From positions 6,820,001 through 6,884,000 of the forward strand of contig NZ_CP023691.1 in NCBI RefSeq assembly GCF_008704855.1: a DNA stretch of 64,000 nucleotides. Direction: 5' to 3'. The notes under the pieces are model-generated. The model saw only the letters and a list, made by a program, of their open reading frames with translations. It ran no database searches and was not told where the DNA came from. Positions 34,159 to 42,217 of this stretch are shown piece by piece (position 1 is the stretch's first letter; every line of letters starts with the position of its first letter). The position numbers were made by a program, and so were the translations under genes. Origin of the DNA: Streptomyces platensis (GTDB lineage: Bacteria > Actinomycetota > Actinomycetes > Streptomycetales > Streptomycetaceae).

Positions 34159-35220
34159 ATGCGTGTACTGGTCACCGGCGGCGCCGGATTCATCGGATCG
34201 CAGGTCGTCGAGGCGCTCCTGGCGCACGGGCACGAACCCGTCGTCCTCGACGCGCTGCTGCCCTCGGCGCACCCCGCTCCCCCGCCCCCGCGCCCGGGGG
34301 AGCGGCGCATCGTCGCCGACGTACGGGACCGGACGGCCGTCGACGCCGCCCTGCGGGGTGTGCACGCGGTCTGCCACCAGGCGGCGATGGTGGGCCTCGG
34401 CAAGGACTTCGCCGATGCGCCCGACTACGTGGGCTGCAACGACCTGGGCACGGCGGTGCTGCTGGCCGCGATGGCCGCGGCCGGGGTGCGGAAGCTGGTC
34501 CTCGCCGGGTCGATGGTGGTCTACGGAGAGGGCCGCTACTCCTGTGCCCGCCACGGGGTGGTGCGGCCCGGTCCGCGGGCGGTGGCCGAGCTGGACGCCG
34601 GGAGGTTCGAACCCCGCTGTCCGGACTGCGGCGCCGAGTTGCGGCCCGGCATGGTCGGCGAGGACGCCCCCACCGACCCGCGCAACGTCTACGCGGCCAC
34701 CAAGCTCACCCAGGAACATCTGGCCGCCTCCTGGGCACGCGCCACCGGCGGCCGGGCCGTCGCGCTGCGCTACCACAACGTCTACGGCCCCGGGATGCCG
34801 CGCGACACCCCGTACGCCGGGGTCGCCTCGTTCTTCCGCTCCGCGCTGGCCCGAGGCGAGTCGCCGACGGTCTACGAGGACGGCGGCCAGCGGCGGGACT
34901 TCGTCCATGTCCGGGATGTCGCGACGGCCAACGTCGTGGCGCTGGAAGCCTTGCCGGACCGGCCCGCGGGCGCCCTGACCGCCTACAACACGGGCAGCGG
35001 AGTACCGCACACCGTCGGCGAGATGGCCCGGACCCTGGCCGCGGCGTGCGGTGGTCCGGCGCCCGTGGTGACGGGGGAGTACCGGCTCGGCGACGTACGG
35101 CACATCACCGCCTCCTCGCACCGGATCGCCGAGGACCTCGGCTGGCGCGCGGCCACCGGATTCGCGGCGGGGATGACGGAGTTCGCCCGCGAGGGCATGC
35201 GGGCGGCCCCGGCGGGATGA
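34159..35220 (+). CDS. NAD-dependent sugar epimerase/dehydratase with a Cys-rich insertion
   Basis: A 353-aa extended SDR enzyme. The NAD motif GGAGFIGS is at residues ~7-14, and YAATK (near residue 178) gives the catalytic Tyr and Lys. Between the catalytic Ser region (LAGSMVVYGEG) and YAATK lies an insertion with YSCARHG and RCPDCG that looks able to bind zinc. Similar inserts occur in some nucleotide-sugar 4-epimerases as I recall them. It probably remodels an NDP-sugar for the glycosyltransferases that follow. An upstream in-frame ATG at 34021 was rejected. Confidence 0.85.
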   Translation: MRVLVTGGAGFIGSQVVEALLAHGHEPVVLDALLPSAHPAPPPPRPGERRIVADVRDRTAVDAALRGVHAVCHQAAMVGLGKDFADAPDYVGCNDLGTAVLLAAMAAAGVRKLVLAGSMVVYGEGRYSCARHGVVRPGPRAVAELDAGRFEPRCPDCGAELRPGMVGEDAPTDPRNVYAATKLTQEHLAASWARATGGRAVALRYHNVYGPGMPRDTPYAGVASFFRSALARGESPTVYEDGGQRRDFVHVRDVATANVVALEALPDRPAGALTAYNTGSGVPHTVGEMARTLAAACGGPAPVVTGEYRLGDVRHITASSHRIAEDLGWRAATGFAAGMTEFAREGMRAAPAG

Positions 35221-35303
35221 CCCGCACGCCCTCCCGGCCGCCACCGTCCAGGCCCGTGAACCCCTGAACTCTCCTCTTCCGCTTCTGATACGCAGGTGAA
35301 CGC

Positions 35304-36023
35304 GTGACCCACTTCCCACCCCCCGTCCCCCGGCCCGCCCCGGTGGACGTCGTCCTGCCCTGTCTCGACGAGGCCGCCGCGCTGCCCTGGGTGCTGGCCC
35401 GTATCCCGGCCGGCTGGCGGGCGATCGTCGTCGACAACGGCTCCACCGACGGCTCCGCCGAGGTAGCCCGCGGCCTCGGCGCCACCGTGGTGCACGAGCC
35501 GCGCCGCGGCTTCGGCGCCGCCTGCCACGCCGGACTGCTCGCCGCCGACGCCGACATCGTCTGCTTCTGCGACTGCGACGCCTCCCTCGACCCCGCTCTC
35601 CTCACCCCCTTCGTCGACGCGGTCCGGCACGGCGCCAGCGATCTGGTGCTGGGCCGCCGCCGGCCCCAGGGCCGCGGCGCCTGGCCGCCGCACGCGCGGG
35701 CCGGCAACGCCGTACTGGCCCGGATGCTGCGCCGCCGCACCGGACTCCGCCTGCACGACCTCGGCCCGCTGCGCGCCGCCCGGCGCACCGCGCTGCTCGG
35801 ACTCGGCCTCACCGACCGCCGCAGCGGCTACCCCCTCCAGATGGTCGTCCGGGCCGCCGACGCCGGCTGGCGCGTCGAGGAGCGCGCGGTGCCCTACCGG
35901 CCGCGCACCGGCCGTTCGAAGGTCACCGGCACCTGGCGCGGCACCTGGCACGCGGTGCGCGATATGCGCGCCGTTCTCCAGCAGCCGCCGTTCGCACCCC
36001 GCACGGAGGAGACGGCCCGATGA
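35304..36023 (+). CDS. Family 2 glycosyltransferase
   Basis: A 239-aa GT-A fold enzyme without membrane segments. VDVVLPCLDEAAALPWVL starts the domain, IVVDNGSTDGS contacts the nucleotide, and CDCDASLDP is the DxD-like metal site near residue 94. RRSGYPLQMVVRAADAGWRVEE near residue 175 matches the polyprenol-phosphate-sugar-synthase-like subgroup. GTG at 35304 is chosen for fit to the family start. Its stop overlaps the next gene (ATGA). Donor and acceptor are unknown. Confidence 0.88.
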   Translation: MTHFPPPVPRPAPVDVVLPCLDEAAALPWVLARIPAGWRAIVVDNGSTDGSAEVARGLGATVVHEPRRGFGAACHAGLLAADADIVCFCDCDASLDPALLTPFVDAVRHGASDLVLGRRRPQGRGAWPPHARAGNAVLARMLRRRTGLRLHDLGPLRAARRTALLGLGLTDRRSGYPLQMVVRAADAGWRVEERAVPYRPRTGRSKVTGTWRGTWHAVRDMRAVLQQPPFAPRTEETAR

Positions 36024-36688
36024 TCCTTCCCGCAGCCGCTGCGGCGCCGACCGGTCCCACCACCCTCCTGGTCATCGCCAAAGAACCGGTCCCCGGCCGG
36101 GTCAAGACCCGGCTCACCCCGCCCTACACCCCGGACGAGGCCGCCCAGTTGGCCGAGGCCGCGCTGTACGACACCCTCCAGGCCGTACGCGCCATGCCCG
36201 CCCGGCGGCGGGTCGTCGTCCTCGACGGCCGCCCCGGAAACTGGCTGCCGGCCGGCTTCGACGTCCGGCCGCAGTGCCCCGGCGGCCTCGACGAGCGACT
36301 TGCCGCGGCCTTCGCCGACAGCACGGGCCCGACCCTGCTCATCGGCATGGACACCCCCCAGGTCACCCCGCAACTCCTCGCCCCGGCACTGGAGTCAGGT
36401 GCCTGGGACGACTGCGACGCCTGGTTCGGACCGGCCGAGGACGGCGGCTTCTGGGCGCTCGGCCTGGCCGTCCCCGACCCCCGGCTGCTGCGCGGCGTAC
36501 CCATGTCCACCGACCGCACCGGCGCCGCCCAGCGCGCCCGGCTGACCGCCGCCGGACTCCGGGTACGGCACCTGCCGCCGCTGCGCGATGTCGACACCGC
36601 GGACGACGCACACCACGTCGCGGCCGCCGCCCCCGCCGGCCGCTTCGCCGCCACCCTGGCCCGGCTGACCCCGGTCACCGCACGATGA
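36020..36688 (+). CDS. DUF2064 / TIGR04282-type transferase
   Basis: A 222-aa protein of the GT-A-like family annotated DUF2064. LLVIAKEPVPGRVKTRLTPPYT is the nucleotide-binding start, LLIGMDTPQVTPQLL near residue 113 replaces the usual DxD region, and FGPAEDGGFWALGL follows. Some relatives are named for arsenosugar pathways, but that is not evidence of function here. ATG overlaps the GT2 stop and its own stop overlaps the methyltransferase start, so the three genes are tightly coupled. Confidence 0.85.
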   Translation: MILPAAAAAPTGPTTLLVIAKEPVPGRVKTRLTPPYTPDEAAQLAEAALYDTLQAVRAMPARRRVVVLDGRPGNWLPAGFDVRPQCPGGLDERLAAAFADSTGPTLLIGMDTPQVTPQLLAPALESGAWDDCDAWFGPAEDGGFWALGLAVPDPRLLRGVPMSTDRTGAAQRARLTAAGLRVRHLPPLRDVDTADDAHHVAAAAPAGRFAATLARLTPVTAR

Positions 36689-37407
36689 GCACCACCGTGT
36701 CGCCCACGACACCCACCGACCGGCGCGACACCGTCTCCTGGGGCGCGGACCCGTACGCCGACGCGCTGCGCAGCGGCCGCGGCCCGCTCTTCCTGCGCCG
36801 CAGTGACGGCTGGCTGCTGCCCCTGGAGGTCGAGCGCTGGTGCGCGGGGCCGGACGCCGCCGATCTGTCGGCGCTGCGCCGCTGCGCGGGCAGCGTCCTC
36901 GACATCGGCTGCGGACCCGGCCGGCTGGTCGCCGCGCTCGCCGCGCAGGGCCGCCGGGCCCTCGGCATCGACGTCAGCGCGGCCGCGGTGGCCCGCACCT
37001 ACGCCATCGGCGGCACCGCACTGCACCGCTCGGTCTTCGACACCCTCCCGGGAGAGGGGGCCTGGGACACCGCCCTGCTCCTCGACGGCAACATCGGCAT
37101 CGGCGGCGACCCGCACGCCCTCCTCACCCGCACCGCCGAACTGCTCGCCCCGCACGGACTGCTCATCGTGGAGACCACCCCGGCAGACGTCGACGAACGG
37201 GTCCAGGTCCGGGTCGAGGACGGCTCCCACACCCCCCGCCCCCCGGACGCCCACTTCCCCTGGGCCCGCGTAGGCACCCCCGCCCTCCTCCGCTACGCCT
37301 CCGCCAGCCCCTGGACCCCCATCGAACAGTGGACCGTCCCGCACCCGACCGCCCAGTCCCCAGACACCGAACGCTGCTTCGTGGCGCTGCGGCGTGGCGG
37401 TTGGTGA
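36685..37407 (+). CDS. SAM-dependent methyltransferase
   Basis: A 240-aa class I methyltransferase. Motif I VLDIGCGPGRLVAAL is near residue 71, LGIDVSAAAV is the acidic strand-2 motif, and DTALLLDGNIGIGGDP and LLIVETTP are later strands. N-terminal ~60 residues are variable and may bind the acceptor. It is the last of four co-directional genes and ends before a strong hairpin. It may methylate the glycosylated product of the operon, which is unidentified. Confidence 0.86.
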   Translation: MSTTVSPTTPTDRRDTVSWGADPYADALRSGRGPLFLRRSDGWLLPLEVERWCAGPDAADLSALRRCAGSVLDIGCGPGRLVAALAAQGRRALGIDVSAAAVARTYAIGGTALHRSVFDTLPGEGAWDTALLLDGNIGIGGDPHALLTRTAELLAPHGLLIVETTPADVDERVQVRVEDGSHTPRPPDAHFPWARVGTPALLRYASASPWTPIEQWTVPHPTAQSPDTERCFVALRRGGW

Positions 37408-37425
37408 GGAGCGCGAGACGTTCGA

Positions 37426-37485
37426 GGCGGGGTTTGCACCGGCGCGGCCGAACCCGTTCGGCCGCGCCGGTGCGGAAACCCCGCC
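37426..37485 (+). terminator. Long stem-loop terminator after the epimerase operon
   Basis: A 60-bp inverted repeat runs from GGCGGGGTTT through a GC-rich stem to AAACCCCGCC, with one or two mismatches and a short central loop. It starts ~18 bp after the methyltransferase stop. Confidence 0.75.
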
Positions 37486-37594
37486 AACTCCGGCCAACTC
37501 CCGTGCATCCCTGGGAACTTGACGCACCCGCCAGTAGCATCCGGCCGGCCCGTAGCACGCCGCCCGAGCAGCCCCCCTCGAAAGGGTCTCCTGC

Positions 37595-39025
37595 ATGCGC
37601 CTGACCTCCCGCGTCGCCCCCGCCGCCCTCGCCGTGGCCGCCCTCCTGCTCGGCGTCCTCCCCGCGCAGGCCCGGGCCCACCCCGACCGCGCCCCCGGCC
37701 GCACGCCCGACCGGGTCACGGTCGGTGACCGCACCTACATCGCCGACGGCCAGGGCCGCGCGCTCCAGTGGCGCGGCTTCAACCTCGCCGACAAGAACAG
37801 CCGAGGCACCCACGCGTTCGCCGACATCCACGAGAGCGACCTCAAAGGCATGGCCGCCCGGGGCTTCAACCTCGCGCGCCTCGCGTTCTTCTGGGACGAC
37901 CTCGAACCCACCCCCGGGCACTACGACCGCGGCTACCTCACCAAGATGCGCCGCATCCTCGACTGGGCCGACCGCTACCACATCAAGGTCATCCTCGACG
38001 CCCACCAGGACGTCTACGGACCCCACTTCGGCTCCCGCGGCGTCCCCGACTGGGCCACCCGCGACGAGGGGCTGCCGTTCGAGCCGATACCCGACGACTG
38101 GTTCTCCGAATACTTCGAGCCCTCCGTACAGACCGCCTTCGACCATCTGTACAAGGACGCCGACTTCCGCGCCGCGCACGCCCGTATGTGGATGACGGTC
38201 GCCGCCGCCCTGGGCAGGCACCCGGCGTTGCTCGGCTACGACCTGATGAATGAGCCGTTCGCGAAGTTCCTCGAAGGCGAAGACCTCCCCGCCGCCGCGG
38301 CCCGCTTCGAGGCCACCGAGCTCACCGAGCTGTGGAACCGTCTCGCCCGGGCGATCCGCCTGGTCGACCACAGGTCGTGGGTATTCGTCGAACCCACCGT
38401 CATCGTCGGTCTCGGCGTCCCGACCCGGCTGGGCCACATCGACGACCCGCACGCCGGCTACGCCCCGCACTTCTACGAGACCGCGATGGAAACCGGCGCC
38501 GACTACGACCCCGACGGCACCTTCATCCCCGCCTTCGAGGCCGCGATCAGCGACTACCCGACCCGTCAGCGCATGCCGGTGATCGTGGGGGAGTGGGGCG
38601 GCAACCCCTACGTTCCGCACGCAAGCCAGTTCGTCACCGACATGACGGCCTCCATGGACCGCTTCTCCAGTGGCTGGACGTGGTGGCAGTGGTGCCGGGG
38701 CGGCGGCTACTGCTTCCTCGACCAGACAGGCGCCCCGAAGCCCAACGCCCAACTGCTCGTCCAGCCGTACGCGCGGGCGGTCGCGGGCGACCCGCTCACC
38801 TTCGCGTACGCCCCGGCCACCCGCACCTACACGCTCACCTTCCGCACCCGCGAAAACGCCGAGGGCCCCACCCGGATCACCGTGCCCAGGGACACCTACC
38901 CAGGCGGCTACCGCGTCCATGTCCAGGGCAGCAAGGCCAGTTGGCACGACCACGACCAGACCGTCACCGTGCACACCCACGGCCGGGCCGGAGCCACCTA
39001 CAGGGTCACGATCAGCCCGAGGTAG
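37595..39025 (+). CDS. Secreted GH5 endoglycoceramidase-like hydrolase
   Basis: A 476-aa exported enzyme. The signal peptide (residues 1-~28) ends near AQARA. The GH5 barrel begins at YIADGQGRALQWRGFNLADK. The acid/base Glu is in LMNEPF near residue 218, and the nucleophile Glu is in VIVGEWGGNPY near residue 333. A C-terminal beta-sandwich of ~85 residues (LTFAYAPATRTYTLTF...) completes the two-domain layout of endoglycosylceramidases. It may act on glycolipids outside the cell. ATG at 37595 has AAAGGG 8 nt upstream. Confidence 0.88.
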   Translation: MRLTSRVAPAALAVAALLLGVLPAQARAHPDRAPGRTPDRVTVGDRTYIADGQGRALQWRGFNLADKNSRGTHAFADIHESDLKGMAARGFNLARLAFFWDDLEPTPGHYDRGYLTKMRRILDWADRYHIKVILDAHQDVYGPHFGSRGVPDWATRDEGLPFEPIPDDWFSEYFEPSVQTAFDHLYKDADFRAAHARMWMTVAAALGRHPALLGYDLMNEPFAKFLEGEDLPAAAARFEATELTELWNRLARAIRLVDHRSWVFVEPTVIVGLGVPTRLGHIDDPHAGYAPHFYETAMETGADYDPDGTFIPAFEAAISDYPTRQRMPVIVGEWGGNPYVPHASQFVTDMTASMDRFSSGWTWWQWCRGGGYCFLDQTGAPKPNAQLLVQPYARAVAGDPLTFAYAPATRTYTLTFRTRENAEGPTRITVPRDTYPGGYRVHVQGSKASWHDHDQTVTVHTHGRAGATYRVTISPR

Positions 39026-39054
39026 CCACTCGTTCGGCGAACGGCACGCGCCGC

Positions 39055-39060
39055 TATGGT
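39055..39060 (+). promoter_or_regulatory. -10 element for a probable leaderless VOC transcript
   Basis: TATGGT ends 6 nt before ATG 39067, and no ribosome site is present. The -35 region is not conserved. Confidence 0.4.
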
Positions 39061-39066
39061 GTGCCG

Positions 39067-39501
39067 ATGTCGTCGATCAAGCAGTTCCAAGTCACCTTTG
39101 ACTGCGCAGAACCTGAGCGCGTCGCTCGCTTCTGGTGCGAGGTGTTGGGGTACGTCGTACCGCCGCCGCCGGAGGGGTTTGCCACGTGGGGCGATTTCGA
39201 CCGCTCGCTGCCGCCTGAGCAGCAGGGTGCCGCGTTTGCCTGCATTGATCCCTCAGGTGTGGGCCCGCGGCTGTTCTTCCAGCGCGTCCCCGAAGGCAAG
39301 GTCGTCAAGAATCGGGTGCATCTTGACGTGCGGGTCGGCACCGGGCTCGTGGGTGAAGAGCGCCTGGCCGCACTGGAGGCCGAGTGCGCACGGCTGGTGG
39401 CGCTGGGCGCGGTACACGTGCGCACACTGCATGCCGATGGCGTGAACGAGTCGTGCATCCCGATGCAGGACATCGAGGGCAACGAGTTCTGCCTCGACTG
39501 A
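39067..39501 (+). CDS. VOC family (glyoxalase/bleomycin-resistance fold) protein
   Basis: A 144-aa protein with two beta-alpha-beta-beta-beta units. FQVTFDCAEPERVARFWCEVLGY starts the first, and KNRVHLDVRVGTG starts the second, with a closing QDIEGNEFCLD strand. These proteins bind a metal and a small molecule and may be enzymes or drug-binding resistance proteins, but no substrate can be assigned. It follows the GH5 gene by 41 bp but appears to have its own promoter. Confidence 0.85.
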   Translation: MSSIKQFQVTFDCAEPERVARFWCEVLGYVVPPPPEGFATWGDFDRSLPPEQQGAAFACIDPSGVGPRLFFQRVPEGKVVKNRVHLDVRVGTGLVGEERLAALEAECARLVALGAVHVRTLHADGVNESCIPMQDIEGNEFCLD

Positions 39502-39535
39502 GGGAAAAGGCGGGACACGGTGTGCCGGCGCGCCC

Positions 39536-39565
39536 TCGATCCGTCCGCCAAATCTGACGGATCGA
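39536..39565. terminator. Inverted repeat after the VOC gene
   Basis: Perfect 10-bp arms TCGATCCGTC and GACGGATCGA surround a 10-nt loop, 34 bp after the VOC stop and 55 bp before the next start. It may be a terminator or an operator for the membrane protein gene. Confidence 0.5.
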
Positions 39566-39608
39566 TGACGCCCCCGCCGCCACCCGCCCGTTGCCGCCCG
39601 CCGGCGCC

Positions 39609-39614
39609 TAGCGT
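39609..39614 (+). promoter_or_regulatory. -10 element for a probable leaderless membrane-protein transcript
   Basis: TAGCGT ends 6 nt before GTG 39621. The preceding CGCCTAGCGT matches the context before ATG 34159. Confidence 0.4.
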
Positions 39615-39620
39615 GCGGGC

Positions 39621-41039
39621 GTGACCTCCTGTGCAACCCCCCGTGTGACCTCGGAAGAACGCGCCGGGCGCCGCCTCGATCTGGTGGCCGCCGCGGCCGC
39701 TGCACTGCTCGTTGTGGCCGCTGCCGTCGTCGGTACCGTCATCGAGCGCGCCAACGGCAGCCTGCATGTCAACTGGCCCCCGCTGTACGCCTCGTGGTCC
39801 CCGCATCTGGGGCCCGGTACCCCCGCCGCAGTCGTGATCGCCGTCCTCGTGATCGTCCACGGGCCGCCGCTCGCCGCCCGGTTGCCCTGGCGGCGCCTCG
39901 TCGTCCTGGGCTGGGCGGGCTCCCTGGCCTGGACCGGGGCGCTGGCGATGATCGATGGCTGGCGGACGGGGATAGCCGGCCGGCTCACCACCGCCTACGA
40001 GTACCTGACCGTCATCGACCGTTTCGACGACCTCGGGCCGGCCCTGCGCGACTTCACCCACCACATCCTCAACAACGCGCCGGACCACTGGCCCGCCCAT
40101 GTCGCCGGGCATCCGCCGGCCGCCGTGCTCACCTTCGTCGGTCTGGACCGCATCGGGCTGGGCGGGGGCGGCTGGGCCGGCCTCTGGTGTCTGATCGTCG
40201 GCACATCCGCCGTGGCCGCGGTGCTGATCACGGTGCGGGCGCTCGCCGGTGAGCCGCTCGCCCGCCGGGCCGCGCCGTTCCTCGTCCTGGTCCCTTCGGC
40301 GGTCTGGGTGGGCACCTCGGCGGACGGCTATTTCGCGGCCGTCGCCGCCTGGTCGCTGGCGCTGCTCGCCCTCGCCGCCACCCGCCGCACTCTCCCCCAG
40401 CTATCGCTGGGAGGTGCCCCCATCCCGGCCGCCGCCGCCCTGGCCTCCGGGCTCCTCTTCGGCCTGACCTGCTATCTCTCCTACGGGCTCACCCTGATCG
40501 CGCTGATCGCCGCCGCGGTGCTGTGGCTGACCCGGACCGTCCGCCCGCTGCCCCTCGTGGCGGCCGGCGCCGCAGCCGTCGCCGTCGCCTTCACCGTGGC
40601 CGGTTTTTCCTGGTGGGAGGGGTACCTCCTGCTGGTCGAGCGCTACTACCAGGGCGCCGCCGCGGTCCGCCCGTACGCGTACTGGGTATGGGGCAATCTC
40701 GCCTGCACCGTCCTGATCATCGGGCCCGCGACGGTGGCCGCGCTGCGCCGCGCGCTCGCGGCCGCCCCCGCCGCCGGGCGCGGCCTCCGCCCGTCCGCCG
40801 GGCCGCTGCGGGACCCCGCCGACCGGCTGGTCGTCCTCGTGCTGGCCGCGCTGTTCGCCCTGCTCGTCGCCGACCTCTCCGGGATGAGCAAGGCGGAGAC
40901 CGAACGGATCTGGCTCCCGTTCGCCGCCTGGCTGCCGGCCGCCTGCGCCCTGCTGCCCGCCACCCGCCGACGGGCATGGCTGACCGCCCAGGCAGTACTC
41001 GCACTCCTGCTCAACCACCTTCTCCACACCGGATGGTGA
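39621..41039 (+). CDS. Polytopic membrane protein, possible GT-C glycosyltransferase
   Basis: A 472-aa integral membrane protein with roughly 10-12 hydrophobic segments. The first outer loop is long and includes NAPDHWPAHVAGHPPAAVL, an His/Asp-containing segment resembling membrane mannosyl- or arabinosyl-transferase loops. This resemblance is weak, and function is unassigned. GTG at 39621 is probably leaderless. Residues ~259-268 (LPQLSLGGAP) are encoded by the Streptomyces palindromic repeat, which has entered the coding sequence in frame. Confidence 0.78.
   Translation: MTSCATPRVTSEERAGRRLDLVAAAAAALLVVAAAVVGTVIERANGSLHVNWPPLYASWSPHLGPGTPAAVVIAVLVIVHGPPLAARLPWRRLVVLGWAGSLAWTGALAMIDGWRTGIAGRLTTAYEYLTVIDRFDDLGPALRDFTHHILNNAPDHWPAHVAGHPPAAVLTFVGLDRIGLGGGGWAGLWCLIVGTSAVAAVLITVRALAGEPLARRAAPFLVLVPSAVWVGTSADGYFAAVAAWSLALLALAATRRTLPQLSLGGAPIPAAAALASGLLFGLTCYLSYGLTLIALIAAAVLWLTRTVRPLPLVAAGAAAVAVAFTVAGFSWWEGYLLLVERYYQGAAAVRPYAYWVWGNLACTVLIIGPATVAALRRALAAAPAAGRGLRPSAGPLRDPADRLVVLVLAALFALLVADLSGMSKAETERIWLPFAAWLPAACALLPATRRRAWLTAQAVLALLLNHLLHTGW
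40392..40423. repeat. Streptomyces palindromic repeat inside a coding sequence
   Basis: CTCCCCCAGCTATCGCTGGG then AGGTGCCCCCAT, the same element as at 1475-1503. It is in frame in the membrane protein gene and encodes part of a loop between membrane segments. Confidence 0.65.
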
Positions 41040-41066
41040 CGGTGCGTCAGGGCATCGAGAAGGGAA

Positions 41067-41318
41067 TCAGGCGAGGTAGGGGCGGGTCGAGTTCACCCGG
41101 CCGGGGCGCAGGATCCGGATCGGGCCGCGGTTGCAGGAGGGGCAGTCGGCGCGGGTCAGCGGGGAGGCGACACGGACGCCCCGGGTGAAGTAGTCGGCGC
41201 GCCGGTGGCCGGCCAGATCCGTGGTGTGCCGGATCTCGTACTCCTCTTCCCACCCGTGTCCGCAGTGCAGACAGACGAACGCATACGCCTCGTGAACCGT
41301 CTCGGTGTCCCGTTCCAT
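41067..41318 (-). CDS. Small zinc-ribbon protein
   Basis: An 83-aa protein with two Cys pairs, CLHCG near residue 15 and CPSC near residue 59, consistent with one zinc site. It begins MERDTETVHEAYAF. The family occurs widely in Streptomyces as hypothetical proteins, and no function is known to me. ATG at 41318 is preferred (AAAGGG 10 nt upstream). In-frame GTG codons at 41324 and 41327, or a longer frame to 41378, are alternatives. It converges on the membrane protein gene. Confidence 0.75.
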   Translation of the reverse strand: MERDTETVHEAYAFVCLHCGHGWEEEYEIRHTTDLAGHRRADYFTRGVRVASPLTRADCPSCNRGPIRILRPGRVNSTRPYLA

Positions 41319-41551
41319 GATCACCACACCCTTTCCCCGGGCCACGGCGCTCCCACCAGGACCGGATGCCTGCCGCACCTCCCATTATCGCGCTCGGCCA
41401 CGGGGATGGCGGGTGCAGATTTCCGATCCGTGCAGAAGCCGCCGCAGGGCTCGTGACCAGGCACGATGTGGGCGTCGGGACCCGGCAGCTGTCTCTCCGG
41501 CCATGATCAGGAGGGACGGAACCCAGTTGCCGGTTACCAGGGGGCAGGGGA

Positions 41552-42199
41552 TCAGGCTGCCGGCGAGGTGAGCTGTCGGCAGAGCAGCTCGTGGGCGAGC
41601 TGCACCGTCGTCAGCAGGTCCTCGCGGGTCGTGCCGAGGTTGGCCCGCACGGACAATCCGTGCACGACCGATTGCACGAGTCCGGTCAGGGCCGCCGCGT
41701 CGGTCCCGGCGACGAGTTGCCCGTCCCTCCCCGCTCGCTCGATGCGCGTGAGGAGGGCCCGCTCGTTCCAGCCGTGCAGTTCTGCGTAGTAGGCGCTGAT
41801 GTCGAGTGTGCGCGTGCTGTCGGTCATCGCGGCGCTGCTGAGCAGGCAGCCTGGATGGGCGTCACTTGGCCGGGTGAACTCGTCGACCGAGTCGGTGAGG
41901 AGGCGGTCGATGACGGTCCGGAGATCCTTCTCGGTGACGGCCTGCCGGTAGATCTCCCGGTAGCGCTCGGCGTAGGTCCGCACCGTTTCCTCGAACAGCC
42001 CGGCCTTGCTGCCGAAGGCGGCGTAGAGGCTGGAGGTCGAGAGTCCGAGGGCCGCGGTGAGGTCGCGGGTCGACGTCCCGGAGTAGCCGCGCCGCCAGAA
42101 GAGGCGGGCGGCGTCGAGGATCGCGCGGTCGCGGTCGAAGGCTCGTGGTCGTCCACGGGTTGGTTGGGACACCCTTGCATTGTAGAGCGCTTGCTCCAT
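41552..42199 (-). CDS. TetR family repressor
   Basis: A 215-aa regulator. The HTH lies at residues ~30-65 (AARLFWRRGYSGTSTRDLTAALGLSTSSLYAAF), followed by an all-helical ligand domain with HPGCLLSSAAM typical of the TetR_C group that controls small hydrolase or oxidoreductase genes. ATG 42199 gives MEQALYNARV and lies 6 nt after a CATAAA -10 box, so it is probably leaderless. GTG at 42172 is an alternative. It is divergent from the hydrolase gene, with its own start inside the shared palindrome, so autoregulation is likely. Confidence 0.88.
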   Translation of the reverse strand: MEQALYNARVSQPTRGRPRAFDRDRAILDAARLFWRRGYSGTSTRDLTAALGLSTSSLYAAFGSKAGLFEETVRTYAERYREIYRQAVTEKDLRTVIDRLLTDSVDEFTRPSDAHPGCLLSSAAMTDSTRTLDISAYYAELHGWNERALLTRIERAGRDGQLVAGTDAAALTGLVQSVVHGLSVRANLGTTREDLLTTVQLAHELLCRQLTSPAA

Positions 42200-42217
42200 A
42201 ATCACTTTATGGAGCAA
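42175..42217. promoter_or_regulatory. Divergent promoter and TetR-type operator
   Basis: The palindrome TTGCTCCATAA-TCACT-TTATGGAGCAA (42191-42217) has perfect 11-bp arms. It contains the plus-strand -10 CATAAT (42197-42202) with a TTGCAT -35 16 bp upstream, and the minus-strand -10 CATAAA. Both start codons (42199 minus, 42209 plus) lie inside it, so binding would block both transcripts. Confidence 0.75.
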
